64,000 nt of DNA from Photobacterium rosenbergii (GCF_003026455.1 NZ_PYMB01000007.1:62001-126000), one strand, 5' to 3'; positions 17,389 to 26,904 are shown, counted from the stretch's first letter. Notes: generated by a model not told the origin, from the sequence alone. Numbers and translations are program-made.

Positions 17389-17790
17389 ATGGCAAAGCCA
17401 GAGATTTTGGTCGTTGCTGGTGTGATTGAAAAGCAGGGAAGGTATTTGCTGACCCAGCGATTCGAGCATGCTAGCCAAGGTGGCTTGTGGGAGTTTCCCG
17501 GCGGCAAGGTCGAATCCGGTGAGACCGATGCACAAGCATTGGAGCGTGAGCTTCAAGAAGAGTTGGCTATCGAAACCACCACTGGGCAGTTTCTGGCTGA
17601 CAGTGTATTCGATTATGGTGACAAGGTTATCCATTTAAAAGGTTACCTGACGCATTGGGTCTCGGGAGAGCTTGTCTTGCACAGCCACCAAGATGCCAAG
17701 TGGGTAGGGTGTGATGAGATTACTGGTTACGCCCTGTGTCCCGCTGACTATCCGATTGTTGATGCGTTGAAGCATCTTATCTACCAATAA
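17389..17790 (+). CDS. Nudix hydrolase, NudG/MutT-like nucleotide pyrophosphatase
   Basis: A 133-residue enzyme that likely hydrolyses damaged or non-canonical (deoxy)nucleoside triphosphates. The Nudix box is clear: G-G-K-V-E-S-G-E followed by R-E-L-Q-E-E-L, with the W-E-F-P-G-G lead-in. The C-terminal A-D-Y-P-I-V-D-A-L segment is like that of NudG, although MutT cannot be excluded. The ATG at 17389 gives the family length; an in-frame GTG at 17371 would add six residues. It follows the YecA-type gene closely and ends in a terminator. Confidence 0.85.
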   Translation: MAKPEILVVAGVIEKQGRYLLTQRFEHASQGGLWEFPGGKVESGETDAQALERELQEELAIETTTGQFLADSVFDYGDKVIHLKGYLTHWVSGELVLHSHQDAKWVGCDEITGYALCPADYPIVDALKHLIYQ

Positions 17791-17845
17791 CTGCGTTCTA
17801 TCACAGCATGGTGCAGAGGCAACGCACCAAGTTTGTCCCGTTTTC

Positions 17846-17875
17846 AAACCCTGGCTCGTGCTGGGGTTTTCTTTT
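17846..17875 (+). terminator. Terminator after the Nudix gene
   Basis: AAACCC-TGGC (17846-17855) pairs with the G/T-rich arm ending near 17870, followed by a T-rich run CTTTTT. It lies 55 bases after the stop codon. Confidence 0.7.
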
Positions 17876-18483
17876 TATCTGACTAACCAAAGCATCTGAA
17901 TAAATGATCTTTAATGTTATTTATTGCAGTCAGCAATGGATAATCTGGTTAGTGTTGAATAATTTCCAGTCTTTTTATGAAAAATTAGCCTGATATTGCT
18001 CGTCAAAATTGTGCTTATGAGATGTTCCGGCAAAGCCCAAACGGGCACTACTTTTCTCCTTGTATTAAATTTATTTAAAACAGTGGTTTATGGGTGTTCT
18101 TTTTATCCTTTAAACAGATGCTAGACGCTTTCATTAATAATGCTTCTGAGCACTCTTACCTTCCTTTCTGCTCTATGGTGTTTAAAACTCATAACTAAAC
18201 CCTGCAAATAGCATTGGAATGGCCCAGTAAAGGGGTGGTTTTGGGCATTAGATAGAAGGGTTTTAGCTTTTGTAGCACGGGACTGGTGCCAAAGTAGCTG
18301 ATCATGCCAAATACTGAGCTGAAAGTAGTTGTAAACTTACAAACAAATTAGATCTTTGGTGGGTAATTCTGCTGTTTCTCTGTTTTAATACGCGTATTGA
18401 CTGGGTGAGTGGTAATAATTCAGTTTTTCTAACTGTCTTGTTTTTTATCATTGGTCTTATTCACTATATTTTGAGGTTTGGTT
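17876..18483. other. Long A/T-rich intergenic region upstream of alaE
   Basis: About 600 bases with no supported gene. A small GCCC-AAAC-GGGC hairpin is visible near 18030. No riboswitch or RNA gene could be recognised. It presumably contains the alaE promoter, but no hexamer pair with standard spacing stands out. Confidence 0.4.
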
Positions 18484-18933
18484 ATGTCTGTTAAAGGGCC
18501 ATTTAACGTAAGAAGTGCTGCTGCGGATACTTTTGCAATGGTAATTTTTAGTTTTATTACAGGCATGATGATAGAAGTGTTTATATCGGGCATGACATTT
18601 GAACAGTCACTCGCTTCAAGAACACTGTCTATTCCGGTCAATATCGCGATTGCTTGGCCGTATGGTGTTTTCCGTGACATGATGATCCGCCAAGGCATGA
18701 AGCTATCAGCAACGGGGTGGATGAAAGGCGTTTCAGATATGCTGGCCTATGTATTGTTCCAGTCGCCAGTATATGCGTGTATCTTGCTAGTCGTCGGTGC
18801 TGACTTTGATCAAATCATCACTGCGGTGACAAGTAACGCGTTCGTCTCAGGTGCATTGGGTGTCGTTTATGGCCAGTTCCTTGAAATGTGCCGCCGTATG
18901 TTCCGTGTTCCTGGATACTACCAGCAAGCGTAA
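18484..18933 (+). CDS. alaE: L-alanine exporter AlaE
   Basis: Inner-membrane exporter that lowers intracellular L-alanine when dipeptides or alanine accumulate. The 149-residue product equals the E. coli AlaE length and has four membrane segments. Family hallmarks are the N-terminal [11 protein letters not shown] (residues 9-19) and the first helix with F-x-T-G-M-x-I-E. The ATG at 18484 is preceded by GAGG. The gene stands alone with its own strong terminator. In E. coli it is induced by Lrp with alanine; no Lrp site could be read here. Confidence 0.93.
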   Translation: MSVKGPFNVRSAAADTFAMVIFSFITGMMIEVFISGMTFEQSLASRTLSIPVNIAIAWPYGVFRDMMIRQGMKLSATGWMKGVSDMLAYVLFQSPVYACILLVVGADFDQIITAVTSNAFVSGALGVVYGQFLEMCRRMFRVPGYYQQA

Positions 18934-18977
18934 AAGTCACTTTGGCCTCGTTGCCTAATCACTATCTAATTCTATAG

Positions 18978-19006
18978 CCCCGAAGGTTTTGCCTTCGGGG
19001 TTTTTT
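18978..19006 (+). terminator. Terminator of alaE
   Basis: A 9-bp perfect GC-rich stem (18978-18986 with 18992-19000) with a five-base loop is followed by six T. Confidence 0.95.
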
Positions 19007-19514
19007 CTATTTCTACCCAGTTGTCCCTCACTTTAGTGCGACAGCACGCTTTTCTACTATCTAGTCAAACTCCAAGTATCCATTATTTTAAGTTTGTTTG
19101 CGGTTATCTGCTTTTAAGTTGCACGAAAGTGCTTGGATAAGCATTGAACAAGCTGTTTCTGATTGTAAAAACATATCTCTGTTTGTGATGGATATGAAAG
19201 GCTGCAAAATTGATATACATCAAAGAAAAGATCGCTTATAAAACAAGTTGTTAACTTTTTGTTATTGCTTAATTGGTGTCTTACCAATATTTGCCTGTTA
19301 AATCATTATGTTAAATTTGTAGTATTATATTATGTTAACCTGATGTTTTATTTTCACGGGTGGGATCTTTGATTTCAAAAATGGTTTTTTACAGGTCGCA
19401 GGAGTCAATTCAGGTTAAATTCAGTTACAGGCATAGGGATATTGTTCATGATTTTACTGGCATAGTTACCTCAGTCAGTTCTGCAAGCAAAAACATAATT
19501 AATGGGGAAGTAAT
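19007..19514. other. Long A/T-rich leader region of the small gene at 19515
   Basis: About 500 bases with no supported gene. It contains a perfect FNR-type palindrome at 19210-19223 and many A/T tracts. No internal terminator is seen between that site and the gene at 19515, so a long 5' untranslated region of up to about 260 bases, or an unrecognised RNA, is possible. Confidence 0.4.
19210..19223. promoter_or_regulatory. Perfect FNR-type box
   Basis: TTGAT-ATAC-ATCAA matches the FNR consensus TTGAT-N4-ATCAA at all ten specified bases. It lies some 300 bases upstream of the next gene. If it acts from -41.5, transcription would start near 19258. Anaerobic control of the small downstream gene or of an RNA is inferred. 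Confidence 0.6.
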
Positions 19515-19796
19515 ATGATTGAGGTACATTGGTCGCTAGCAGCAATGTTAGGCGTTAGTCAGTTTGTCCTGTGGGTGAAAATTGGTCTTTTCGGTCGCTT
19601 CTTCTCTTGGGTAGACCGCTGTTGCCAAGGTGTCGCCAAAAACATGTTCCGCGTTCTTTACGTAAGAATGCGCCCAACCAGCAAAGCAACAATGCAGCCA
19701 ACAGAGTTGCCATACATCCTACGGGGCAAGCCAGCCTCGATGCATTTGGGAAGCTATATCCAAATGCAAAATGAGCGAGCAGCTAGAAAGAATTAA
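19515..19796 (+). CDS. Uncharacterised small membrane-associated protein
   Basis: A 93-residue protein with one likely membrane segment at about residues 6-28 and a basic, cysteine-containing remainder. A strong GGGGAAG ribosome site lies 6 bases before the ATG and a clean terminator follows the stop codon at once, so I think it is a real gene. I do not recognise the family. The upstream FNR-type box suggests oxygen-responsive expression. Confidence 0.6.
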   Translation: MIEVHWSLAAMLGVSQFVLWVKIGLFGRFFSWVDRCCQGVAKNMFRVLYVRMRPTSKATMQPTELPYILRGKPASMHLGSYIQMQNERAARKN

Positions 19797-19820
19797 AAAA
19801 AGCCCCGTAAGGGGCTTTTT
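19797..19820 (+). terminator. Terminator of the small gene at 19515
   Basis: AGCCCC (19801-19806) pairs with GGGGCT (19811-19816) around a GTAA loop, with seven A before and five T after, directly behind the stop codon. Confidence 0.9.
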
Positions 19821-19870
19821 ACATTGCAGGATTTATTATAATGCTGCGTGTGCATCGAAATAGATCCATT

Positions 19871-19900
19871 AAAAAGCCCCTTGTGGGGCTTTTCGTTTTT
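19871..19900 (-). terminator. Terminator of mscM
   Basis: AAAAGCCCC pairs with GGGGCTTTT around a TTGT loop; read on the minus strand it ends in a run of T just after the mscM stop. Confidence 0.85.
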
Positions 19901-19919
19901 CTGAGGTGCCAACTGAGAT

Positions 19920-22900
19920 TTAACTTTTCACAGTCCGGCGGCGCTTCATTTGGATTTCCAACTGCGGGCTGGCTATCTGGATACCATGGTGATTGAACTT
20001 TTGCTTGATACGGTTGTGCAGGTCGTGTGTCAGGCTCAGGCGGTGGGCTGTTTCTGCCGCATAGGCCCTGACTTCGAAATTCTGGCTGTCGGTTGTCAGC
20101 GTTAGGAAGAAGACTTCAGGTGCCGGGTTATCCAGTACCAACTCACACTCTTCAGCCGCCTCGAACAATAGCTTGGTGACCAAATCCGTATTGGCCGAGT
20201 AATTCACGCTGATCGATAAAGTGACACGGGTGATAGGGTCGGATAGCGACCAGTTGATGAATTGCTCCGTCACGAAGGCCTTGTTTGGAACAATCACTTC
20301 TTTACGGTCGAAATCGACAATGGTTGTTGCACGGGTATTGATTTTGGCAATTATCCCGGTCAGGTTTCGAATGGTCACCGTATCTCCAATCCGTATTGGC
20401 CTTTCAAACAGGATGATTAAGCCGGAGATAAAGTTGGCAAAGATTTCCTGCAAGCCGAAACCGAGGCCGACACCCAGTGCCGCAACCAGCCATTGCATTT
20501 TCGACCAGTCAAAGCCGACCATGCTCGAGCCAATCAATATCCCCATGGTAATTGCAATATAACGGGTTAGTGAGGTAATGGCGTAGCCAGTACCCGGAGA
20601 CAGGTCAAGGTGTTGGAGGATCAACAGTTCCATTGCGCCGGGCAAGTCGCGGGCAAAGATTCCCGTTAACCAGAAAGCCAAGAACCCCAGTAACACGCTG
20701 CTCACCGATATCGCACTCAGTTCGTCGATACCATCGATTGTATTGGTCACATCCCACAAGGTGAGATCACCAAGGTAGGAGATAGCCTGGTAGAAATCGG
20801 CCCATACCGTCGAGAGGAAAGCGAGGTAAATCAGCAACAGCAAGGTGCGTAGCAAGCGCAGCGACTGAGCGCTGATTTTATCGAGATCGACTTCCGGCTC
20901 TTCAATCTCGATTTGCATTTCATTGCTACCATGGTGCTCATCCTTATCATCCTCCATCTCGGCGATACGTTGGGCAATGATTTCCTGACGTTTGGCCTTG
21001 GCGCGTTCAAATGCCAAGCGACGTTTCTGGATCAGCATCAAGCGCTTGACGAGGTAGTAAATCAATATGGTGACTACCCCGAGAACAGCAGAGTACTCCA
21101 GCTTGTGCATCACATCCTGAGAGGAGGATAGGTAGCCGTTTAGCGCGGTATAGTTGAGCCCCTGTGGGATCAAAATCAGGGTCCACCAGAATACATGGTG
21201 GCCGATATGTGCTTTGCCTTCGGGAAGATCACCGTAAGTCATTGGCAGTTTTTCTTGGCACATCCGCCACAAGAAATAACTGATGGATAAATTGCTGATG
21301 ATAAACGCCAGTCTGCCAAGGGTCGCATTCACATCAATATCACTATAGAGGTGGGCAAATTGCTGGATCACCATCATTGGCAGGTAAACCCATAGCAGCC
21401 GCTTGTAGTGGGTGAAGCAGCGGCCGATGAGATCCTCTTCCCAACCGAAATGGCTGATGAGCAAACCGTTTGGGCGCACTATCTCACGCATGAAGCAGAA
21501 CATCACAAGCGCCATCGGGATGGTGAGCGCTTGCCCAAGGTGATGGACGAACGGGTACTGCCAACCACTGGAGAAAATCAGCCCGACTAGCCCGACGATA
21601 ACCGGGATTGGCCATGCCAGCAAAAATGAGAAAAAAACATTGCTGTAGCTATAGCGGAATTTATCTTGGGTGACTTTTCCGATTTTCTTGCTGGTATCGC
21701 TAAGGAAGCGCTTCCAGTATTTGCGGCACCAGTTTAGGCCAAGGATGATCACCGCAATAATGGTCAGGGCGAATGCCAGTTTGACCTTATCGGCAACAGC
21801 CGGGAATTTGACGAAACCAATCCATTGGTAGGGTGAAAAGAACCATTTGAGTTTTTCCCATGTGGCAATCACAAACCTGACACTGACTGGGTTGGTATCC
21901 GGTGCCCAGAATAATTGTTTGTTAGCTGAGGTTTGCAGCTCGTTAAGGTTGCTGTTGAGCTGCTCGTAGGACACTTTGAGTGTTGCTTGCTGGTAGATCA
22001 AGGTGTCGGTTTGGTCGATGAGCTTTTCAAGCAGGATTTGGTTAGCTTCAATCAGTGCCGTTTCCTGCAGTAGTTGCTCTTCAGTCAGCCCCTCGGTGCC
22101 GGGCGCAGATGCTCTATCCCGAAGGGCATCTGAAAGTTGTTGGTATTCATATTTTTTTATCTGGTTTTGGGCAATGTCCTTGTCCAGTTGCTCGATGGGT
22201 GGGTTGGCAGGCAAGCGGCTGATGCGGGTCCGGAGGTTTTCACTGAATGCAGGACTGAGTTTGAGCCACTCTGCCATGGTTTCCAAATCATCGGCAGTAT
22301 TGTCGACTTCACGGATTTGCTTGCGGGTAGCCGTCAGGCTTTGTTGCACCTGCTCACTCTGGGTGGTAATCGCTTTTAAGGCAGCAATATAGCGTTTGTT
22401 GTTGATAGTCAGCTGGCGGAGGCTGTCTGGTTGCCCGTCTAAATCCAGATCAAATTGATCACTTTGCTCTGAGGAGAGGTCTGTATCTAGGCGCTGCTGG
22501 CGCGAGAGTTCCCGCTGTAAGTTATTGCGGTACGCTTGCCTTGCATCTACTTGCAGGTTTTGTAGTTGGATACGCTGTTTGACCAATGTGCGGCGGTTGC
22601 CAGCACTGAGTTGCTCTGCCTCGAGCATATACAACTCGCTGACATAGTATTGATGAGAGATCTGATGGACCAATTGTTGGTTCTTGGCATCTGGCTGGTT
22701 TTCGATTTGGCGCAGGGCTTGCTCTTCTTGTTTGATCAAGTCGCGCAGTTGGGTTGAGCGAACAGAGAATTCATCGATCCCTTTTTCTATCGAACCCAGT
22801 TCATCCTTGCTGTTGTTGCGGCTTTGTTCCAGCTGTTTGATCTGGGTATCTTGCTCTTTGATGGTATCGCTCAGTTCTTTCTGCGACATATTGCTAAAGT

Positions 22901-23216
22901 CGGGGAACTTGGTGGTCGCAAAGTTATCGACTTGTTGCCTGAGCCTTTCTGTGAGTTCCGGGAACTCTTCAATCAATTGGCGGTAGCTCTGGGTCTTGTC
23001 ATCAAACCCCATCGCTTTTTCAATCATCCCCTTGGCATTTTGCAGGGTATCCAGCTCTTTGACGATTTCAGGTGTATTCTCTTGTGCCCTGAGCTGTTGG
23101 ATCTGTTCATCCAAGGTTTGGTTCCAGACATCATAATGCCCTTCGAGCGCATGGCTGTAGGTAGATGTAAGGCTCAGCACCAAAAAGGTGAAAGCGGAAA
23201 ATAGCCGGACGATCAT
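19920..23216 (-). CDS. mscM: Miniconductance mechanosensitive channel MscM (YjeP/KefA family)
   Basis: A large inner-membrane channel that opens on membrane tension and releases solutes during osmotic down-shock. The 1098-residue product has a signal peptide (residues 1-23), a periplasmic coiled-coil domain to about 440, and about eleven membrane helices. The MscS-like core at the C-terminus includes W-L-V-A-A-L-G-V-G-L-G-F-G-L-Q-E-I-F-A-N-F (around 935-955) and the R-P-I-R-I-G-D-T-V-T beta domain. Length and domain order are those of E. coli MscM (about 1107); the Q-S-L-R-L linker and H-L-D-L-S-P-G-T-G-Y-A-I-T segment also match MscM better than MscK. Transcribed alone. Confidence 0.9.
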   Translation of the reverse strand: MIVRLFSAFTFLVLSLTSTYSHALEGHYDVWNQTLDEQIQQLRAQENTPEIVKELDTLQNAKGMIEKAMGFDDKTQSYRQLIEEFPELTERLRQQVDNFATTKFPDFSNMSQKELSDTIKEQDTQIKQLEQSRNNSKDELGSIEKGIDEFSVRSTQLRDLIKQEEQALRQIENQPDAKNQQLVHQISHQYYVSELYMLEAEQLSAGNRRTLVKQRIQLQNLQVDARQAYRNNLQRELSRQQRLDTDLSSEQSDQFDLDLDGQPDSLRQLTINNKRYIAALKAITTQSEQVQQSLTATRKQIREVDNTADDLETMAEWLKLSPAFSENLRTRISRLPANPPIEQLDKDIAQNQIKKYEYQQLSDALRDRASAPGTEGLTEEQLLQETALIEANQILLEKLIDQTDTLIYQQATLKVSYEQLNSNLNELQTSANKQLFWAPDTNPVSVRFVIATWEKLKWFFSPYQWIGFVKFPAVADKVKLAFALTIIAVIILGLNWCRKYWKRFLSDTSKKIGKVTQDKFRYSYSNVFFSFLLAWPIPVIVGLVGLIFSSGWQYPFVHHLGQALTIPMALVMFCFMREIVRPNGLLISHFGWEEDLIGRCFTHYKRLLWVYLPMMVIQQFAHLYSDIDVNATLGRLAFIISNLSISYFLWRMCQEKLPMTYGDLPEGKAHIGHHVFWWTLILIPQGLNYTALNGYLSSSQDVMHKLEYSAVLGVVTILIYYLVKRLMLIQKRRLAFERAKAKRQEIIAQRIAEMEDDKDEHHGSNEMQIEIEEPEVDLDKISAQSLRLLRTLLLLIYLAFLSTVWADFYQAISYLGDLTLWDVTNTIDGIDELSAISVSSVLLGFLAFWLTGIFARDLPGAMELLILQHLDLSPGTGYAITSLTRYIAITMGILIGSSMVGFDWSKMQWLVAALGVGLGFGLQEIFANFISGLIILFERPIRIGDTVTIRNLTGIIAKINTRATTIVDFDRKEVIVPNKAFVTEQFINWSLSDPITRVTLSISVNYSANTDLVTKLLFEAAEECELVLDNPAPEVFFLTLTTDSQNFEVRAYAAETAHRLSLTHDLHNRIKQKFNHHGIQIASPQLEIQMKRRRTVKS

Positions 23217-23478
23217 AACACTCCAAAATACAAGGCACCCAGAGGCGAATTGGCTCGTTGGGTTAAAATGGCCTGAGAGATAATAGGTTGATAATACGTG
23301 TTAAATTGTAGTGTATAACATCCTTGATAGATATCTGGATGAGTGGTTTGCTGGACATTGAAACAATTTGGCCTATTCCTCACCAGTCAAAAAAAGATTT
23401 CGGCAAAACACTTGACCCTGATACGCTAAGTGATTACATTAGCCGCCGTTGAGACGCAAGGCGTCAAAACAACAATGT

Positions 23479-23566
23479 GGTGAGGTGTCCGAGTGGCTGA
23501 AGGAGCACGCCTGGAAAGTGTGTATACGGCAACGTATCGAGGGTTCGAATCCCTCCCTCACCGCCA
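23479..23566 (+). tRNA. tRNA-Ser (anticodon GGA)
   Basis: An 88-nt class II tRNA. The acceptor arm GGTGAGG pairs with CCTCACC, a long variable arm is present, the T-loop is GGTTCGAATCC, and the CCA end is encoded. The anticodon GGA is at 23513-23515. Confidence 0.97.
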
Positions 23567-23590
23567 TCATCCTTTGCGGTGATACAATTC

Positions 23591-23681
23591 GGAGAGATGG
23601 CTGAGTGGTTGAAAGCACCGGTCTTGAAAACCGGCATACGTTAATAGCGTATCTAGGGTTCAAATCCCTATCTCTCCGCCA
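23591..23681 (+). tRNA. tRNA-Ser (anticodon TGA)
   Basis: A 91-nt class II tRNA starting GGAGAGA and ending TCTCTCC-GCCA. The anticodon TGA is at 23625-23627 and the variable arm is long. It lies 24 bases after the first tRNA-Ser and probably shares its transcript. Confidence 0.97.
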
Positions 23682-23687
23682 CATTCA

Positions 23688-23718
23688 GAAAAAGCCCAGC
23701 AGCAATGCTGGGCTTTTT
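23688..23718 (+). terminator. Terminator of the tRNA-Ser pair
   Basis: A 9-bp AGCCCAGCA/TGCTGGGCT stem with a GCAA loop and five T follows the second tRNA. Confidence 0.93.
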
Positions 23719-23740
23719 CGTATCTGGAGCAATGAGGAGC

Positions 23741-23805
23741 AGACCCTAGAAACTAGTTCCTAGAAGGTTCGAGGCCTAGGAACTCGCATCCAGGATCTAG
23801 GATCT
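23741..23805. repeat. CTAG-rich short repeat cluster
   Basis: Five CTAG tetranucleotides fall within 55 bases (23746, 23753, 23760, 23776, 23797), most as part of near-palindromes such as ACTAGT and CCTAGG. CTAG is normally rare in such genomes. It lies between the tRNA terminator and the 3' end of nasA. No coding potential is seen. Confidence 0.6.
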
Positions 23806-26547
23806 TTACCCCTCCCTCACCCGTACCTCATCCAGCATCATCTGCAGTTCAGAGACACAGCTTCCGCAGCCTGTGCCTGCTTGGGTTGCCTTGCCTATGT
23901 CTTTCACCGAGCAACAAGATTGAGTACGAATCGCTTTTTCAATGGTTTTAACGCCGACTTGCTTACATGCGCATACCAGTCGGCCATTTTGGTGTTCTGG
24001 CGGGGTTTTGCCGGTGAATAAAGCCTGCACCAGCGGGTCTGATAACGGTCGGCCAATTAGGGTGTACAAATAGTCATAATCTTTTTCATTAAAGCTGTTT
24101 GTGTCGATGGGGCTTTGCAAGTTGTCGCTGACGATAAAGGCCGTTTCAATCAGGCCCCCTTTGAATAGGGCAAAGCGACTTTCAGGCTCAGCTTCAATAT
24201 TGATACGTTGCTGACCTGTGGCTTCATCCTTTATGAGGCATTGTGCTAACAAGTGGTGCAACTTCGCTGGTGATTGCTGGGATGTGATCCGGAGTAAGTA
24301 ACCTTTGTGAGTTCGTTGGTTTGTCCAGTGCTCTTGGTCGCTCAGTAGGGTAGCGACATCTTTTCTTTGGCTGATCAACAAGGCTTCACTGGTATAAGGC
24401 GACGGCTCGATATTGACCGCTGTTGCCTTGAACTCAGGTTGGCCGGAGAGTGGGTCACGGTGCTGTGCAATCAAGGTGTCGGCCTTTCCCATGCTTGTGT
24501 TGCAATCATTCCAGTGGAACGGAGCAAACACTTGGCCTTGTTGGCACTCATTACTGATTTGGGCGCGCAGTAAGATGCTACCTTGCTCGCTTGAAACTTT
24601 GACCAAATCACCCTGTTTGACCGATAACTGCTTGGCATCTTGCCGCGACAGATCGAGGTAGGGCTCACTGAGGTGCTCGCTGAGTCGGGATGATAGGCCG
24701 GTTCGGGTCATGGTGTGCCATTGATCCCTGATCCGCCCGGTATTGAGTATAAAGGGGTAGCGCTCTGATATTGCCATGGCTGGAGGCCGGTGATCGGTTG
24801 CAATAAACTGCGCCTTCCCCGACGGAGTGGCAAACTCACCATTGGCAAATAAACGGGCTGTGGACTGGTTATACTCTATGACTGGCCATTGCTGTGGTGC
24901 CATGTGGTGATATTGCCGGGTACTGAGGTTGGCAAGTCCGTGGAGGCTGAGTGGGCGAGTGAGTGGGGCAACATCACTAAACGGTGTGTACTTTTCCTGG
25001 CCCAAAGCGGTCATTTGGGCATATTCACGGAATATATCGGCCTCGTTTTGGTAGTTGAAGGCATTGCCGAACCCCATTTTCTTAGCGACTTCGCTGATGA
25101 TCCACCAGTCGGGTTTGGCTTCTCCTGGTGAGGGGAGCAGGCGTCTCTGACGCGAAATACGTCTTTCAGAATTGGTCACCGTCCCGGATTTCTCGCTCCA
25201 GCCTTGCGCAGGTAACACCACATCTGCATGGCGGAGGGTATCAGTATCGGCCACACAATCTGACACGACCACATAGGGGCAGTTGGCCAAAATAGTGTTG
25301 ATCCTTTCACTATCAGGCAGGCTGACTGCAGGGTTAGTCGCCATGACCCAAATGGCCTTGATTTTCCCACTCTCAACGGCATTGAACATGTCGATGGCTT
25401 TGAGGCCCGGCGATGTCGCAAGGTTGTCGGTCTGCCAAAACTCGCGGATTTGCTGGGTATGGTCAGGGTTATCAAAGTCCATATGGGCGGCTAGCATATT
25501 GGCTAACCCGCCGACTTCTCGCCCTCCCATGGCGTTGGGTTGACCGGTGACCGAGAAAGGTGTGCTGCCGGGTTTGCCGACCCTACCGGTTGCCAAATGG
25601 CAGTTGAGGATGCTGTTGACCTTGTTGGTGCCGGATGTGGACTGGTTAACGCCCTGAGAGTATACGGTGACAGTTTTATCGGTGGTGGCAAAGAGTTGGT
25701 AAAAGGCGAGGATCTGCGCTTTTTCAAGTCCTGTAACGGCCTGTACTGACTCAATATCACCAAAGCGGAAGGCAGATGCCAGCGCTAAATCCAACCCGTC
25801 AGTCGACGACTCAATGTAGTTGTAATCAACGGCATGGTTTTCACTCAGGTAAGCCAGTAAGCCGTTAAACAGGGCAATGTCACTGCCCGGTTGGATGGGA
25901 AGGTGCAAATCGGCGATATCGCAGGTGGGGGTACTGCGTGGATCGATGACGATGATCTTGCATTGCCGCTTAGCCTTAGCCTCCCGAATTCGCTGGAATA
26001 GGACAGGGTGGCACCACGCGAGGTTGGATCCGGTCAACACGATGAGATCGGCCAGTTCGAGATCTTCATAGCAACCCGGTACTATGTCGGCCCCAAATGC
26101 CCGCTTATGCCCAGCAACGCTCGATGACATACACAACCGAGAGTTGGTATCGATATTGGCACTACCGATAAAGCCTTTCATCAGTTTGTTGGCGACATAG
26201 TAATCCTCGGTGAGCAGTTGCCCCGATACATAGAAAGCCACCGCATCTTTGCCATATTTTTTGATAATGTCATTGAAGTTGCTGGCAACATCAGCAATAG
26301 CGTCTTCCCAGCAAACTTCTTGATAGCTGAACTGATGCTTGATTTTCGGTGTTAGCAATCGCCCTTCGATGCCAACAGTTTCCCCCAGAGCCAGTCCTTT
26401 CGAACACAGCCTGCCAAAGTTGGCTGGGTGTGATTTATCCCCACGAACTTCCAACGTTCCATTGCTGTTTGCCCTGGCTTCAATGCCACAGCCTACCCCA
26501 CAGTAGGCACAGGTTGACTTAATCCAAGTACTGTCTTTTTGGCTCAC
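23806..26547 (-). CDS. nasA: Assimilatory nitrate reductase catalytic subunit NasA
   Basis: Cytoplasmic molybdoenzyme that reduces nitrate to nitrite for use as nitrogen source. The 913-residue product has the N-terminal 4Fe-4S site (C13-x2-C16-x3-C20 and C48), the molybdenum ligand C139 in N-S-R-L-C-M, and the molybdopterin dinucleotide-binding regions. A C-terminal BFD-like 2Fe-2S domain (about 855-905, C-x-C and C-x2-C) occurs in gamma-proteobacterial NasA. No Tat signal is present, in contrast to the respiratory periplasmic enzyme. It is divergent from cobA-nirB-nirD. A sigma54-type promoter lies 43 bases upstream of the ATG. Confidence 0.95.
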   Translation of the reverse strand: MSQKDSTWIKSTCAYCGVGCGIEARANSNGTLEVRGDKSHPANFGRLCSKGLALGETVGIEGRLLTPKIKHQFSYQEVCWEDAIADVASNFNDIIKKYGKDAVAFYVSGQLLTEDYYVANKLMKGFIGSANIDTNSRLCMSSSVAGHKRAFGADIVPGCYEDLELADLIVLTGSNLAWCHPVLFQRIREAKAKRQCKIIVIDPRSTPTCDIADLHLPIQPGSDIALFNGLLAYLSENHAVDYNYIESSTDGLDLALASAFRFGDIESVQAVTGLEKAQILAFYQLFATTDKTVTVYSQGVNQSTSGTNKVNSILNCHLATGRVGKPGSTPFSVTGQPNAMGGREVGGLANMLAAHMDFDNPDHTQQIREFWQTDNLATSPGLKAIDMFNAVESGKIKAIWVMATNPAVSLPDSERINTILANCPYVVVSDCVADTDTLRHADVVLPAQGWSEKSGTVTNSERRISRQRRLLPSPGEAKPDWWIISEVAKKMGFGNAFNYQNEADIFREYAQMTALGQEKYTPFSDVAPLTRPLSLHGLANLSTRQYHHMAPQQWPVIEYNQSTARLFANGEFATPSGKAQFIATDHRPPAMAISERYPFILNTGRIRDQWHTMTRTGLSSRLSEHLSEPYLDLSRQDAKQLSVKQGDLVKVSSEQGSILLRAQISNECQQGQVFAPFHWNDCNTSMGKADTLIAQHRDPLSGQPEFKATAVNIEPSPYTSEALLISQRKDVATLLSDQEHWTNQRTHKGYLLRITSQQSPAKLHHLLAQCLIKDEATGQQRINIEAEPESRFALFKGGLIETAFIVSDNLQSPIDTNSFNEKDYDYLYTLIGRPLSDPLVQALFTGKTPPEHQNGRLVCACKQVGVKTIEKAIRTQSCCSVKDIGKATQAGTGCGSCVSELQMMLDEVRVREG

Positions 26548-26589
26548 CTGTCATTCTCCTTGGCCTTGAAATCTATTACCAGATGACTG

Positions 26590-26605
26590 AGCAATAACTA
26601 GGCCA
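26590..26605 (-). promoter_or_regulatory. Sigma54-type promoter of nasA
   Basis: Read on the minus strand, TGGCCTA-GTTA-TTGCT has the -24 GG and -12 GC dinucleotides with the required 10-base spacing. It would start transcription about 30 bases before the nasA ATG. Confidence 0.65.
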
Positions 26606-26729
26606 GCTTTCCCTATGCTTTCCTGATGTCTTGGTTTGGATTATGTATCTTTAATTTCGCCTAATGCTGATATTTTGTTTTGTATCTAACCCTAAAGTGG
26701 TAGTTGTGCTTATATGAAATGCTGTTTGT

Positions 26730-26746
26730 CTGACTATTTTGGTGCA
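26730..26746. promoter_or_regulatory. NtrC-like enhancer site between nasA and cobA
   Basis: A 17-base stretch ending ACTA-TTT-TGGTGCA matches the NtrC pattern TGCACTA-N3-TGGTGCA in one complete half and in the inner part of the other. It lies about midway (some 125-145 bases) between the two sigma54-type promoters, a fitting place for an enhancer shared by both. Confidence 0.5.
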
Positions 26747-26888
26747 GGTCTGCGCTTTTGTTGCACGGCGACTGGGCAGTCCATCAAACTGTGCCGGGGA
26801 CTATTTCATACGAATCATTCTTGATAGTTGCTTTTTACATTTAAATAACAATGCGTTATGCGCTTTGCTAGGAGCCTGTGATACAGGC

Positions 26889-26904
26889 TGGCATCGTCTT
26901 TGCT
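26889..26904 (+). promoter_or_regulatory. Sigma54-type promoter of cobA-nirB-nirD
   Basis: TGGCATC-GTCT-TTGCT has -24 GG and -12 GC ten bases apart and an ideal -12 TTGCT. The predicted start is about 36 bases before the cobA ATG. A 7-bp perfect inverted repeat (26873-26889, loop GAT) abuts its upstream side. The rest of the 400-base nasA-cobA interval holds no supported gene. Confidence 0.7.

Noticed and set aside
26873..26889. Inverted repeat upstream of cobA as a NasR/NasT antiterminator hairpin
   Set aside because: It lies upstream of the predicted sigma54 start and has a three-base loop, not the hexaloop expected for ANTAR targets.
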